A DNA stretch of 64,000 bases from NCBI RefSeq assembly GCF_019649055.1, contig NW_026570253.1, forward strand, positions 372,001-436,000, written 5' to 3'. The notes beneath the pieces were generated by a model. It saw only the letters and a program-made list of their open reading frames with translations, made no database searches and was not told where the DNA came from. A program made the translations under genes and the position numbers. Positions 34,101-48,300 of the stretch are shown piece by piece. Origin of the DNA: Paramacrobiotus metropolitanus. Lineage: Eukaryota > Tardigrada > Eutardigrada > Parachela > Macrobiotidae. The number at the start of each line of letters is the position of its first letter. Positions within the stretch are counted from its first letter, which is position 1.

Positions 34101-35926
34101 AAGCGGCAGCGCATCACATCACATTCCGTTGCTCCCTTATACCATCGCACCATTAACTGGTGTATTAAGATTGTTTCTGTCATGTTGTAATTCAGAAGTC
34201 ACCGCGGCGGATTTGCTTCTGCTGGCCGATCTCTTCTACCTGCCGTTTGATCACGGCGTTCAAGCCATGAAACTGCTGGACGACTTCCGCTGGCTGCGTC
34301 GCCATGCCGGCTGGATGACGGCGTCGCAGCGCGGCGGCCACCAGCAGCAACAGCGGAAGCCAGGCCGGATGGACGCGGAATGGCAGCAGCGGGCCAGCGG
34401 CTTTGATGAGCATTATGGGCACATTAATCGGATGTGTCTGCGCATTAGCAACAGCGTCAACCGTAATCTGGTCTATGAGCTCTTTCCCTACTTTTGGGAT
34501 CTGAAAGGCATGCTCTCCTTGCTCAGCGCTTTTGTCAGATGGTTAGGTAAGTAAATTGACAGCGACTAATGAGCGCTCATCGATTGATGCTCCAGTGGGG
34601 CATGCAGATTGCTGTGCGCGCTCATTGGTTGTCATTGGGCCGTGATGGTAATGGTTTCTCCGTTGACACGAGGCGGGTAATTATGTAAGTAATTGAAGAA
34701 AATTACCGCTGTAGCTCTTCTTTATTGATTTGTCAACAAAAATCGGGATTTTCTCATAAGCGCAGCTTTAGTTTCTGGTAAAGCTGTTTACATATAAGAT
34801 TATTTGACGGGATTTCGGTGAAGCGATCATGTTTCCTTAGGATCAGCATCCCAAGAAAGCAGCCCATTTGCCGAGGAAATACAAGAGTCTTGGATTAGAA
34901 GAGGTACTTGTACTTGGCATTGTTTATATAACAGTTCAGTTGCTTATGTGATTCCACATGAAGCAGTAGAAAACAGTTGGTGCAGCAATATGGATTTATT
35001 TCGTAGGTGGTTTGTACGCTGAATTTCAGGTGAGAAGTCAGAATTAATTTGATCATAATAATTATTATAACGTTTGGCAAAGTTAGAATCTATATTTCGT
35101 ACACTGTACAGGTTAAATACACTATTATTAAACCAGCCATTATGATACAGCTGATACTTACTTATGCGAATGCTGAAATTGCCATGACATATTTCTGAAA
35201 ACCAGTTTTATGCATTTTCTTGCTGTAGTTTTTTTATACTTATGATATTTTCAGCGAATACTATGCATTAATTTTGGGGTGCAATTAACGTAAATATTGC
35301 TAACTGAATTAACTTTTTAGCGTCTGCTTCCCTTGGAAATCTACACCATTCGTCCGTACCTCCCCGACGACAAAGCGGAAGTGTACGATATCTGCCGTGA
35401 ATCCTCAAGTAGCCCTTCCAACCTTGTGGACACCATGGAGCGGTATCCCGATGTACTGGGTGACTACACCCTCGGCTGCTTTCTCCACTCTCTCCGTGAT
35501 TACTGTTTCGTCATCGAAGACGACAGTGGAGCGGTGTGCGGATATATCGTGTGCACAACCGACGCCCGCAGTCTGCACAACACCGAGCTCTGCTTCCGGG
35601 AAGACCTCCGGAAGAAGTATCCCCTTGACGCGGACCCGGTGGAACCCGTGGGAGCTCTGCCGGATTACGTCTACCGCGACTACCCCGGCCAGCTGCGGCT
35701 GGGGGTTCGCTCGAACGTTAACGAGGCGGACGTTGTGCGACGGTTGGTCAGCTTTGCCCTTAATACGCTAGAGATCAACGGGGCGGCGGCGGCGCATGCA
35801 CTGGTGGAACGCGCAGGGCCGGCACATGTACAAGAGATGATGGGAAACATGGGCTTTGAAACGATGCCGCCAGAAGAGCAGAATCTCAAGAATTTCGTGC
35901 TGATGGCGCGCAGTGGGAATGTATAA
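31101..35926 (+). CDS. OGA: Protein O-GlcNAcase (OGA)
   Basis: Nucleocytoplasmic GH84 hydrolase that removes O-GlcNAc from Ser/Thr of proteins. Coding exons: 31101-31142, 31219-31301, 31682-32148, 32693-33153 (or -33149), 33273 (or 33239)-33368, 33993-34098, 34196-34546, 34841-34903, 35007-35029, 35321-35926; 765 or 775 aa. GH84 domain: GIVEGFYGRPW, YAPKDDYKHR, catalytic pair Asp122/Asp123 (ALLFDDIE), CPTEYC, VIWDNLHANDY. After an acidic linker comes the helical stalk (LLLLADLFYLPFDHG, MLSLLSAFVRWL). The C-terminal GNAT-like pseudo-acetyltransferase domain starts IYTIRPYLPDDK. Intron 1 is GC-AG, and one exon has only 23 nt (GGLYAEFQ). The ATG at 31101 is the only ATG in the open frame after the stop at 30900. 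The N-terminus is much shorter than the human one. The linker exon has two possible splice models. Confidence 0.95.
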
Positions 35927-36375
35927 AGTGGGATCTATACGCACAACGCAATGTGGGATTTAGACTGGGATTTCAGTTTTTCTGTTTGCACTTTTACAGT
36001 ATGTCTTTGCACGCGGTTTTGAAATGGGATTGTAATAGATTTGGTTTTATGGTTTTTAGATCTTTCAGTCTGGTGATTTTTTGTGGATCCGTATTTTTTT
36101 GAATGCTCGAATCTGTAATGTCACTTTTGTGATGGGCTCACTAATGGGCGAAACGATGTTGCGGTGTAAACGGAAGTTACAGATACCCACCGAATACGTT
36201 TTTTTTAGCAAACGTAGGGCAAGAGAACAATAAATTTTACAGCTAAACCATTTTGTAAGCTCTGTAGTTTGGTTCAATAATCTGATAAATCTGCGTACTC
36301 GTATTGAAGTTTTTCGATCAGTGAACACATGACCATATCAAATCAGAATACCAACGGAAAGGGCACTTAATTTAA
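35927..36375. other. Convergent 3' UTR region (OGA / MAT2B)
   Basis: 449 bp between facing stop codons. A plus-strand AATAAA at 36229-36234 is the likely OGA signal. No canonical minus-strand AATAAA was seen for MAT2B; a variant ATTAAA overlaps its stop codon at 36371-36376. Confidence 0.45.
36229..36234 (+). terminator. Poly(A) signal AATAAA, OGA
   Basis: Canonical AATAAA 302 nt after the OGA stop codon. Confidence 0.5.
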
Positions 36376-38101
36376 TTAAGCCTTGCGAGCAAATGGCGAA
36401 AGAACGCTGCTGATCCCATCGGCAAAGGACATGGGCGTCGGTGCACCGAGCTTCTCCAATCGGCTGCAACTCAGCGCCGCATCTGCGCAACATAAGCGAT
36501 TTTTGACTACTTTCTGAGCAAGTAACAGGCCATAGAAGTTTCTTACCGTACGGTCGCGCGGCTCCACTGGTTGGCTTCGTGGCATCGGCGACCACGTGGT
36601 CCATGGGCAGGCCGAAGATCTTGGACATGTGCTGCACCATCTCGTACTTCGTCAGACAGTCTTTGCCGGACCAGTGGTACACACCGCGAATTTCTTCACC
36701 CTGTTCGAAGAATAGACATATTTCGGTTTTACAAAGTAAAACACAATTTCCAAGCCGGTAACGACCGATTTTATACTCCTTTTCACCTTATTTGTTAGTG
36801 AAACTCCGCAAATTAGATAGTACACGTCAGTACACGATTTGGTAAAATTCCAATGAACACGCCTGGCTAATTTTAATCATGCCTCTGTGTTATTACTAAT
36901 TACAACGCCCCGCGTCCTCGGCGTTTACTTGTAATTTCAACGTAGCCAGGAGAACCAGAGCTTTAGCGATGTCAGCCACGTGCGTAGGATAGCGGCGCTC
37001 GTAATGCGACATGACAGCCGGCTTCCCGGTTGGCCCTTCCAGCAGCTTCTCAAACAACACAGTCACCGCGCTCTCCGACAACTTCTCCACGGGTCCGTAT
37101 AAAACTGGCACCCGCAAAATCACAGCATCTACATAAAATGTCAGCGTCAAATCGGCGTTGCTCTGCTGCAAAAATTATAGCTCCTCTCTGTACAAAGTAC
37201 AGACAAAACAGAGATACTCTAATACTGCACGTACACAGTAGATGTGAAAAAAACGAGCACACGAAGAATGATATGATCACAGAAATCCAAAAAAAGTGCA
37301 CAAAAAATCTTGTGCAGATATAAAACGAACTATGAATATTAAAAAAGACCTCTACAAAGACCTAACAAAACAGCAAAAATACTATAGCTACCAGCTTAAG
37401 TGTATAGGAAAAAAAGAATTAGAACGGAAATAGTCAAAGATCGCCGCAGCCCACCTGGATAAACTGAAACGGCAGCTTCTTCGCCGGCCAGTTTGCTTTC
37501 TCCGTACTTGTTAATGGGATGCGGGGTAGCGTCTTCCGTGTAAGGAGGTGCGTTGCCGTCGAAGACATAGTCGGTGCTGATGTAGAGGAGGAAAGCGCCC
37601 ACATTCTCTAACGCACACACGTCACGCACTTGAGACGAATCACATCAAATGAACGCAGACAACTGCGTACACTTACTGGCACACTGGCTCAGATGCTGCG
37701 TGGACTGCACATTCAGCTGGAAGGTCTCGGCCGGTTTCTGGTCCACGGCATCGGGACTGCGCTCCGCTGCACAGTGGACAATGACGTTCGGCTGCAAAAA
37801 AAACCCCAGCGTCGCTCGTTTAATTCACCAACAGAAAAAGACAGCACAGGCAATTCGCCCCACACTCGCCACTCGTGCGAAACAGTACGCTCACGGAGCA
37901 GACCTTCAAATCATCGATCAGTTTTTCCATTGCCACGGGATCGCACAGGTCAGCCTTGACCAGATTGGGATGTCGATCAGCACGGGAAAAGGCCAGCCCG
38001 GTGCTGTGCCAACCCGCCGCGATGAACGCTTCCAGAACGGCGCGACCCAGTAAACCGGAAGCGCCAGTGATCAGGACGCGCTTGCTGGAGTTAGTGGCCA
38101 T
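36376..38101 (-). CDS. MAT2B: Methionine adenosyltransferase 2 subunit beta
   Basis: Regulatory subunit of S-adenosylmethionine synthetase II, a short-chain-dehydrogenase-like protein related to bacterial dTDP-4-dehydrorhamnose reductase (RmlD). Coding exons, 5' to 3': 38101-37904, 37791-37677, 37607-37455, 37128-36929, 36700-36547, 36482-36376 (927 nt, 308 aa; human 334). Signatures: the Rossmann loop [14 protein letters not shown] at the N-terminus, [24 protein letters not shown], the YxxxK pair in [20 protein letters not shown]-type core (here [14 protein letters not shown]), [13 protein letters not shown], and the C-terminal SCSRLEKLG. It lacks the roughly 20-residue N-terminal leader of human isoform 1. 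The frame is open upstream of the chosen ATG, so a longer N-terminus is possible, but [13 protein letters not shown] is a natural start. Converges with OGA. Confidence 0.95.
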
Positions 38102-40145
38102 CGCTTCAGCGATGTTGAGCAGACACTGGACGCAAAGAAGTCTAAACGGCACGCAAAACAGCGTGCTAAAACCAATGCGCAATATCGTTTGCAGCAAACA
38201 TCTGCAAAATTCTTGCTGCAGTCCTGCAAAATCATTACGACCGCAAAGTGTTTCCTGTTTACAGTTTACTGTAGTCTTTTCCAGTTATACGCACATGCAG
38301 TGTGCGTGCGGTAGCTCGTGCGACACGCTCAAACTTTATACTCAAAAGAATAAGAAGTGCTCAAAATTCAACTGCGGGAGTCAGCCCCAGCCACACACAA
38401 GACCAAACTGATATCTTGCTATCGTTCGATAGCTCATCATGTAGTGAGCCATCAAAAGTTAGATCTGAGAAAACAGTTCCAGTTTCATAAAAAAATTGAA
38501 AACGTAACATGCCGAGTCACAGAAGTGAAGAATCCACCATTGCAGAACCGACCACACCATTGTCTCAAATAAACAGCTAAAAACCTTTTGCTGCCAAGCA
38601 GCCACGGGCTTGCACAACGTTTCACTGAACGAAACTTGAATGTTTATAAATTATAGGGTAGCCCTGCGTTTCTAATTTCATCGAAATTGACTCAGAAAGA
38701 AAGGAGGGTTTGATGAAAAAGCAACGAAGAGTCGAAGCGTATCGCAGTTCAAGCATGATCATTAAGACAACTGTCCTCCGCAGAAGTCGACCAGTTTTAG
38801 TACAGCGCCCAAGGGCAAGCTGGTGACTGGTGAGCATTGAAGTACGCATTTTTGGCAGAATTTGCCATTTCTCGAAAGCAGTAACAAAGGATTTTCTAAA
38901 ATTTCTGTTTTGTAAAATCTGTGACAACCAGCAGAAGGCGAAAGGCGCCTGGCAGAAAACGTTTTAAAATGTAATAAAATCAGCAGCAAAACACATTATC
39001 TACAGAACGATATGAATTACGAAGTTGACGAAACCACGCGATTTGCACGGGTCTGTCATTCGATACACATCTTACATATCAAAGTCAGCAGCAGAGCCAG
39101 CAAAAGTTTGATTTGGAGAAGAGTAGGCAACGGTGGCTCCAGATGTCACGGATCATTAGAGTAGGTTTTCCTTTGCGTCATAAATTTTCAGAAAATCTGA
39201 TTGTTCTCCAACGTGTGGAATAAGAACCGAACAAAGCCGCAGGCGACGCTGAGCACGGCGCGAGCGGGGCATCATGAAACATTAATCGTGGCAATTTTTT
39301 GCACGGGATTGCATTCCGCTTTCCCACCATTTCCCATACTGATATTTTCGGATTTAAAGGGCATGGGTGGAAAAATTATTTTTACGGGTGGGATATGCAG
39401 AAACCAGAAACGTCAAATGAGCAACATGTGCTCCATAGTTCTGAGTCATAGTGCTGTTTCCGGCATCCGACCTTGGGAATTTACGACTGCTCCAAGTTTG
39501 TGGCCATGAAAAATTATTCGCACATACAATACAACGCATGATACGAGTTAACCGTGATATTTTCATCAAAAAATAAATAATAATAATCATGATATCCTTA
39601 TGATTTTTAAATTCCTATTCCGTAGCCGGTAGCCTATATATTGCGCGCAATTTGCGGGTCTACTAGTAGTAATTATTCTTTTCGAACGTAGTCTTCATAT
39701 ACTCGTATTTAATAATATGACTACAGATACGTATCTAATCATAATATTTTGTGCACAAAGCTTAAAAATTGCACTATTAATGTACGCTGCAATGTACGCT
39801 AAAAATACATACACGGTACACTAATGTATTTGTGCTGTAATGAAAAGTTTGTTACAACACCAACTACAGACTTACAGTATAATACAGTATAATAAGATTC
39901 ATCATCTTTAAATCAGCTCGCGCTAACTGCAATAACCAACATTTCACATTCACCAGCCATTTAATCGGGTTTTCATGATCAACAAAAACATAACCACTTG
40001 CACACAGCATAAAAGTCCAATGACACTACGAAATTAAAGCCAGAAAACTATTTATCCATTTTCCAGCAGACAACAGGGAGAAGCACACCATTTGCAAATG
40101 AAAAGCACAAAACAATATCTTATGCCAACTAAGTCGCGTTTCCTA
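38102..40145. other. Intergenic: MAT2B 5' flank and UBR5 3' flank
   Basis: About 2 kb between two minus-strand genes. No coding exon is supported. It holds the MAT2B promoter and UBR5 3' UTR; a variant minus-strand ATTAAA occurs at 39965-39960, 181 nt past the UBR5 stop. A short tandem acagtataat duplication lies near 39876-39895. Confidence 0.5.
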
Positions 40146-42379
40146 TCACACAAACCCAAAATTCTTGGTTTTAATGGCTAAAAGCAGTTTGGCTCGCATG
40201 ATGATCTTGGAAGAGTAATGCGGAATATAAAGTCGTGAGATGCACGTGTTGGCTGTCGGCAGATGTGTATCATCGGCCGGCCGAATGGTCACCGACGGGA
40301 GCGGCGCGAAACCGGCTTCACTGGCCGGCATGGCCGAACTTCCCGTCCAGAAATACAACTGCAATAAATTAACGTGTCAACAAAAAAAGCTTGGTAAACA
40401 TCATCGCAAAATATTGTATTCGATTGCCTCCTCATGAAAATACATTCATCTCGAGATTTTTTATTACATTCAAACCACAAAATTAATATGCAAGCTTCAA
40501 GCCTTAACAGTCTGACGACGATAAACATATACGCTGGTGACGCAGCTATCAAACACGTCTGCAAAGCGACGCGATATACAAATCGCAGGTGATCGCGTAC
40601 GTATCTGTAAGCATACCTCGTGCGGTTGAGCAACCGTACCATAAAAGACGCAATTACAATGATCGACAACAGCAAAACTAAGAGCGTTAAAAATTGAGAA
40701 AATCTTTTATTTGTTTCGCCATCTGCCACTTACCAGTTCCTGCTTTTCCTCATTGGAAAACTTATCGACCGTATTCCAGAACCAGTGTTTAAAGCGGGTC
40801 TTATCCTGTGTCTTATCGTTCGTCTCGTCCTGCCAGTTGGTCCACGACGCCAACTGCTGGATGTCAATTGCGCGGTCAACGCCATTCAGCAGCAAGCGGA
40901 AGTCTTCCGGGGTAAGAATTTCCAGGGTTTCCCCAGGTATCACGTCGTGAACTCCACGCTTTAACGCCTGCAAGAAGAAGCGATTTCAATAAGGTATAAA
41001 ATAATGCTGGACAAAACGGCGAACAAAATTCCAACCGCGACTCACATCCAGAACTTTCTCCGCCATTTTGCCCATCCTCATTTCTGTCGCTAATTTAACA
41101 AACTCGTAGATATTCTCCCGTGTCACGGGCACGTTGCGGCCCTGGGGTTTCAATTCCAGATCTTTTCCTCCCTGCACAAAAGCAAACCACAAGCGTAAGA
41201 CAACAAAACTATTGTAAAAACAAAACTACTGTAATTTGTATTGTTTATGCAAAAAAAGCCTTTCTGTGTACGCGATGAGTAAATAAACTGACAATATTAT
41301 TTTCTGACCTCTTCCAACGGCAGATCCACAGCAAAATATAAATACAGCTCCGCAACCTCCTCCTCGTTGATCACTCCCGTTTCAATATCAACGACTAACT
41401 TGCGCAGCGTTTCAAACATCACCGGATCATGGAAGGCGAAATCGCTCCATGTTCGCGGCCGATCCAAGATAAATTTGGCGGTTGCTCGTGTCAAGCATAG
41501 AGGGAAAATCTCTCCTTGCAGCAGTGCCAATCCGATCAGCCTAATCAACAGAACCATCATATAGAATTTCGAGAACCAATGAACCAAAAATCATCCAACA
41601 TTGTTGCAGTAAATGAAATACGGTTGTATAATAACAGGTCATCATAAACAGAAATTTCGTATCTGAAAATATCCTTACCGTCCAACATTCCTGAATGCCA
41701 ACAGTCGTGCTACACTGCTCTTCCCCGGTCGCAGCGCATAGAAACCAGGCCGCCCCGGTTCATAAAACAGTGGCTCATCATCGTCCTTTAATTTTTCCTC
41801 GACCTTCTCCTCCTCCTTCGCTGGCGTCTCGTGCGTCTTCAGATTGCCCGTCAGCGTCGCCCCGCTGTTATCGGTGACAATGGGAAAGGGTAGGTAGCCA
41901 CTCGGAGAATGCGACTCCGAGCGGTGCGCCTGGATGGCAAGCGCCGCCTCATCGATGCGCACGCTCAACATCTCATCATGCTGCAGCAGCACCTGCACCA
42001 TACCCGGGTCCAGCTGCATTAGCATGGCGCTGATGCGCTGCACCGTCGCCGCCGTGAAGCTCGGTCTCAAAGAACTAATGGTGTGCGACAGCGCTTCCGT
42101 AAGATTCCGCTCTCCGCTGCGGCCACCAGCGGCGGCGGCAGCGGCTCGCGCACCGATGGAGGCCGCCATGTCCGGCCAACTGTTGCGTCCGGCTGAAGAG
42201 CGCAGATCCGCCATGTTCAGTTCGCTCATTTCGCTTTCAGATACGGATCGCCGATTTGAAGAGCCCGAGTCGCTGCGCATGAAACGCATCCGGCTATCGC
42301 TGCTGATCCAACGGCGTTCTTGTGCATGCGGAGGCGCTGGGCGATCCAGCTGGGGTAGACGCTCCGAAGACAAGAGTGC
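40146..42379 (-). other. UBR5: UBR5 MLLE and HECT region
   Basis: The exon 42379-41679 encodes the MLLE (PABC) helix bundle ([20 protein letters not shown]) that binds PAM2 motifs. Downstream exons encode the HECT fold. The last exon carries [14 protein letters not shown] with the catalytic Cys (about residue 2626) and ends in the conserved KTKNFGFV. Key HECT landmarks [30 protein letters not shown] and [11 protein letters not shown] are intact. Confidence 0.95.
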
Positions 42380-45300
42380 CTGCAAAATGTGAGCACAATC
42401 AAATTTTACGAAATATCAAATATTTAGGTGCGCTCTATTTCAACGTAGCCCGACGGACACTCGCTTAGTCACTTCTATAAACTTCCATAAAATACTTCTA
42501 TAAAATAACGAATAACTTCTATAAACACTTCTATAAAATAACGAATAATATCGTAATATAAAGTTATTTACAAGTTCAAAGGCATTGTATAGATATTTCC
42601 AACTGGTTGTATTTCTAATTTTTTTTATGGCTAGACTGAGTTCCAAATCGAGTACATCTGTATCAAGTTCACTACCACAACAAACAGCTACCGACAAAAT
42701 CACAATAAATTTTCTTTAGGATAATTACCTCTGCTAACACCGTAAAGAAACTTCGGGCCACACCATTTCCTTCTCCCGGTTCATCGCGGAAAGTCACTTT
42801 TATTTTGGCACACGGTTGCGGTGCGGAAGGATTCGAACGCCGATTAAAAAACTGATTGAGCGCGGCAAAAGATTCTGGTATTAAATCACCACGTGCTCGT
42901 TGAACCTGCATCACAAAATAAGGCATTCAATCAGACATATCCAGTTTGCTGGCTTTGCATAACGCCGCCTTACATCCATAATGAGGTCCCTCGCTTGAGT
43001 GCCCCTTAGGCGTTCCATTTCCTTACGGAACTTGGCTTCCTTGACGGGGAATGCAGCAATGTCCGCAATCAACGAGCCCGATTCGCCACTGAAGTCTTCA
43101 GCGAACACACGGCTGAACGTATCCAGCGTTTGTCGCCATCGTCCCAACAGCAAATCCTGGGTTATCGACGCACTTAACACGCGTTTCCTGCAGTAAAAAT
43201 CCTAATAATAAATCATCATAATACAAACCAAAACTCAGATACACATTGATAACGACAGTAAAGGTTAAAATACAATCACAACAAAAACCTTTTCTACGGT
43301 TCTGTAATGCAATGCTCCCAATAAACGAATGCACTTCCTGGTAAATACAAAATCATTCAACAACATAGTTTCATAATGTAAAAAAATGCTTTTACAGATA
43401 GATAACAAGCGCAGTTTTACTTTACAACCGGCATATATTTGGTACTATCAAAGAAGAAAAAATGCCGGTAACGCCGCCAGCACAAGCATAACAGTACCGT
43501 GCACTGGATGCTCCCGTCTCGGTTTCGGTATCTTCCGAATGGGGATTATCCTCTCCGTACTCCTCATCTGAATCATCCCCGACCAACCAAGGCCGAGCAT
43601 CCTCCTGACGATTAGTCAACGACAACCGCACCGGGGGGCTCTTGAAGCTAGCTGGGCTCCCCGTCGGAACTTCCGATGAGTAATCCACCAACTTGGCACC
43701 GAACAGCTCTTCCCGCCGAGCGTTAGGCAGCAATAGCTGTGGTCGGTCGGCCAACGGTAAGGAATCGGACAGAGATTTCTTAAATGGATCCGGTTGGGCA
43801 CTTCCGAGGTAGCACATGGACCGGGCGCGGCGGAAAAACGAATGCGAACGACAACTTTCCGCAGAGGCACTTGCTGATGCACGGTTACGCTCGGAAGCCG
43901 ATTTCAAGTGGATCGTCGCTGACTAAAACAACGAACCAAGCTGCTGCATTAGAAAATCACTAAAGTAAATCGATCTGCTGCTTACAACGTTCAAGATCCG
44001 TCAACACTGAGTGCAAAAGAAAGCTAATCAAGAGCAGAAAGCATGTATGCAGTGACAAACCTGTTCGTAGACTAGAGGTAATGGCATTTCCGGATCGATC
44101 TCGTCCTCATCAAACGGCAACCCCCATGGCTGATTACCGCGCACTTTACGCAGTTCGCTGAGATTGTTGGGATCAGATGTAATACGCAAATAATAAACCA
44201 TGGCGTCGAAGACGAACGCCACATGCTTCAACGCCGCGACATCCAACACCGGAAGCGAGTCACCGTGTTCCGAATTATGAGCCCGCATCAGCGATAACAT
44301 GTAACCGAGGAAATCATTCCGCGACGAGGCAGTCGCTGACACTTCTGCAATTAAATTAGCGATTTTCAGTGGAATTACATTAAGCAACGGTTCCAGTGCA
44401 TGTCGATCGACAGTTCGACATACGACAAGAAATCCCTAACGCAGACAGTCACGCCATCTGCAAATTCTGACGGCTTACCACGAGATGATTTGCGAACTGT
44501 CGTTGGCAGACTGTAGCTCGGATGTACGCTACTTCGGGGATCTTCGTGATCGCGCGATGACTGACTGCGTGGGGTTTGTGCAGGAGCCGTGTCGCTGGAC
44601 TGATGCAGGGCATAACCAAATCGCAGTTGTGCTTCCGTGGAATCCATAATTTGACATAGCCAGTTCCATGTCCGCTTCAAGCTTTCGCTGACAAATATCT
44701 GCGAAACAATATTTCGTCAATGCAAGAATTCGCTAGAATTTGCAAATACGAGTAATATAGCACCCCCCCCCCACTTTTATCGAAACCGTTATGCAAAGCA
44801 GTTACTCGAAATAACGTAATCAGTCAAAAAAGTCCATCCCCCTACGCCCCCAACACTCCATAAGCGAAACCTTTATAAATCGTCATACTTAACTCTATAA
44901 ACCTATATTATTATGAGTAGCATACTTAACAGGAAAGAGTCGATGTGTATCAAAATATTAAGTATAGCAGGACCAATATGAGCCTTAATTTTATCTACAT
45001 ACTTCCAAACGTTCCAGCTTGCTGCTATCCATGGAAATATGTTCCTGTCGCACACTGGGCTCTCGCATTTCCACCAACAACTCCGCCACCTCACGGACAA
45101 TAGTCCCATAAGAGCGCGCTAGATTCGAAAACGTCGAGCTGAACGAAGGCGACGTGCCGTCAAGGGTCGCCGGTGAACGCCGGTACATCCCAAAGGAGTC
45201 CATATAAATGTACGAACTCCCTGCAATCAAGTTCACGACAATTAACGTTCTGTACACACCAAGAAAGCTGTTAACTCACTTAAAGTGGCACCGGAACTGG

Positions 45301-48300
45301 GAAAGAACTCGCGGGTACGCGCCGACGGTCGACTGCCGGTTGTAGGTGACGATGCCCACTGCAATCCGGGTGGTAAAGCTGCGTTGCCGCTCAGACGTGA
45401 CGAATGCGTCATGGATATGGAAGGTGCCGCTCGCACATACACCGCATTACCGCCACCACGAGTGTTTGCTTCCATGAAGAACGGATACAAGTTCTCATCA
45501 TCACCCTCCATGGAACCGCTATCGTCCATGTCGACACCATCACTTTCGCCTTCATCTTCTTCCTCATCATCGTCATCTTCCTCATGTGTTCCCTAAATTG
45601 TAAATTCTTATACATATATTTTTGAAACATTATCCCAAGCACCAACCAACTCACCGTGGACGGATCCGAATCATCATTGTCATCATCATCGTTATCATCG
45701 GAAAATGGGTCTTGGGCTGGATTAGCTAGAAACCATAAGAGCGAATGAACATCACCGTTATTTCTTGCAATAATTTTCCAAAATAAAACTCACTGGTAAA
45801 CTAGCTGTCTACTACGAAGTACCTTCAGCTGGCTGACTGCCACCTTGCTCGACCACCACAGTTCGCTCGAAATCGTTGCCTTCGCCGTTATCGGAATCCG
45901 TATTGTCGGAGTCTCCATCATCATCGATATCCATATCACTGGCATTGGCCACTTCCGCTTCTGCCAGTGGAATAGTGGCGACGGAGAATGCGGAATGAGG
46001 CTCCTCCGCTTCACCGGACTGAGAACTGGGCGGTGTGCGGTTGGCCGTGCTAATTACATGCGGAGTACGAAGGGTACTCCTACTGCGTGCGGCCTGCCAA
46101 GTACAGTTTAATCAAATTTCATGTCAGATGAATGCGAAAATTCAAAAAATACCTTACAGTATACAATGCGAATACTAACTGAAGGAGCAAACCGACAGCA
46201 ATCAGCAAAACCTTTAATACCAATAAAATTTGAATACCTCCGGTCGATAGATTAACTGAAAGTCATCGTCAAACGGCACCGGTTCTTCCTGTGGCGCTGT
46301 ATTCGATGTGTGTATTTCCCGTCGATTTCGGCCACGACGTCGTTCCGCCAGCGGCTCCGTATTGAACAACTCATCACTCCCACGCGAATTTTCCGAATAC
46401 GCATTGATGGGAATAAAACTCGAAGAGGGGCGCGCTACGCCTAGTCGTACCGGCGTAATCAGTGCTTCCGCGGCTTCGCACAACTCCACAATAGATAGCA
46501 ACGGCAACTGACGAAAAATCTTTCGGATTTTTCGCAAAGATTTTGGGAGCGTTTGTCTAGACCAAATAACTTGTCACAGATACTGTATTTCGAAGCAGAA
46601 AAACGTACTACTCACTCTTTGGCTTTGCTGTTTTGAGCGGTTTCCGATGTCAGAATGACAAACACTCGCACAATAGAGCGTACAAAACGGTTCGTCATCT
46701 CCTGCGCTTCCATGCTGGTATCATTGCCGTCACCGAAATCCCCCACGGCAGCCTGGATGGTGCGAATAAAGGCGTCAATATGATCGGAATTGCATTTGGT
46801 TAGCAGAACGTGCACGAATTTATCCAACGACGCTGTGCCACTTTGATACGACAAATGGAACTGATCTTCTTGTACCGCCGAGGAGAAGGCAGCCAATCTG
46901 GGATTTGGATATCCTGTCAGCAAAGCTGTCTTCAGAGCTTCATAACTCCCAAGCAAAAGCGTCAAAGCCATTTGGCAGAATTTCGGCGGACTAAGCACTA
47001 AAATCATAGGACACTTACGGTAAAATGCAACCTTTAACAGGCAAATTTGAAAACCTCTATTCACGTACGCCAAACGGCAAAAACGTATATTTGGACAACA
47101 CATTAATCTTAGCCACATAATATAAAGTTACATTCATGAGAATGTGGCATTCAGTTAATTAGTGACTGCCACTGACTGGACAGTATGCATTAACGGGAAA
47201 CGAACGAAAATAATACCAACAATTATCTTACAGTCTGCATGTCGTGTGCCACGGTTACTCTTTAGAAATCGCTGCTCTCCAAGTTGTCTCCCAACAGTGT
47301 GTACGAGGTATTGGATAAGATATTCATTCCTAATAAACATTCATATGTTTACGGAAACTTAATCGCGATACACAAAACATTCTGCGGGTTACCGGCTGCT
47401 GGGGCGCACAACCAGGTCAGTCGACATATTAATCAGCTTGGAAAACAGCTCCAACCGTAAACTCTCATCTCCCGATACCAGACTCTGACATTTGCATTTC
47501 TCCCAACAGTCACAATAGGCCGTAGGAGAAGACCGTTTAATCCGACATTCATGGCCGCGATGGCAAGTACGGGCGCATTCGGTACAGCAGCACAGTGATC
47601 CCGTGAGGCCGCACGTTCGACACTCCCACACGTCCTGCTGTATGTGACCTGTAAAACCCAGTATTACCGTATTACGCTTTTTTCCCACCAAAAGTTCCGC
47701 TTCCCTACAACGCTTTTCCAGAAAAAAAAACTGTTTAATAGCCACCATAATCAACGGATGCAATATTACAAGTATTAGAGGAAACTGAAGTACATCAATC
47801 ACCGAAACGCCATAATAATCAATTTAAGTGATAGTGGAATATGCAAAACTCAAAAAGCCGCTTACAGGCACCGGTCCAAGTAAAAGTACAAACATCGTTC
47901 AGGCACAGAACAAATAGCGGCGAATCATCGGCCGGTGAACCAGGAGGATACAAGAAATCCATCACCAGCGCATCCACTGTCTTCGAATCAACGGGATTCA
48001 GGCCGAATTCCGGGTAGGAATCGCGTATAACACTGGTAGTGGTGCTCAGCATCATTAGCGCGGCTTCGTACGAGCGGATAAGCACCGCGTACATAAACGG
48101 TGTCATTCCCGAGGAGTTTCTACACAGCAACCACAGTGCGTAAAAAAATCAGGATATGGCCATTTCTCGCGTTTCAGCCTTACTTCATCGACATTAATTC
48201 CAAAAATAATTTGCGAATTTCGGTATGGTTACAGAGCAGTTCCAGAATGGTTCGGCTGCGTTCCGTGCGTGTACGTGAATGACCTAAAGTGATACAACTG

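Noticed and set aside
34561-34640. Palindromic atgagcgctcat and neighbouring GC-rich stems
   Set aside because: Considered as a small structured RNA, but no consistent cloverleaf or snoRNA boxes; probably ordinary OGA intron sequence.
44345-44440. Alternative exon in UBR5 reading [19 protein letters not shown]
   Set aside because: It is an open frame with an acceptor-like gcgttag, but the preceding exon's phase fits only the 44344 acceptor, which also matches the family sequence spacing.
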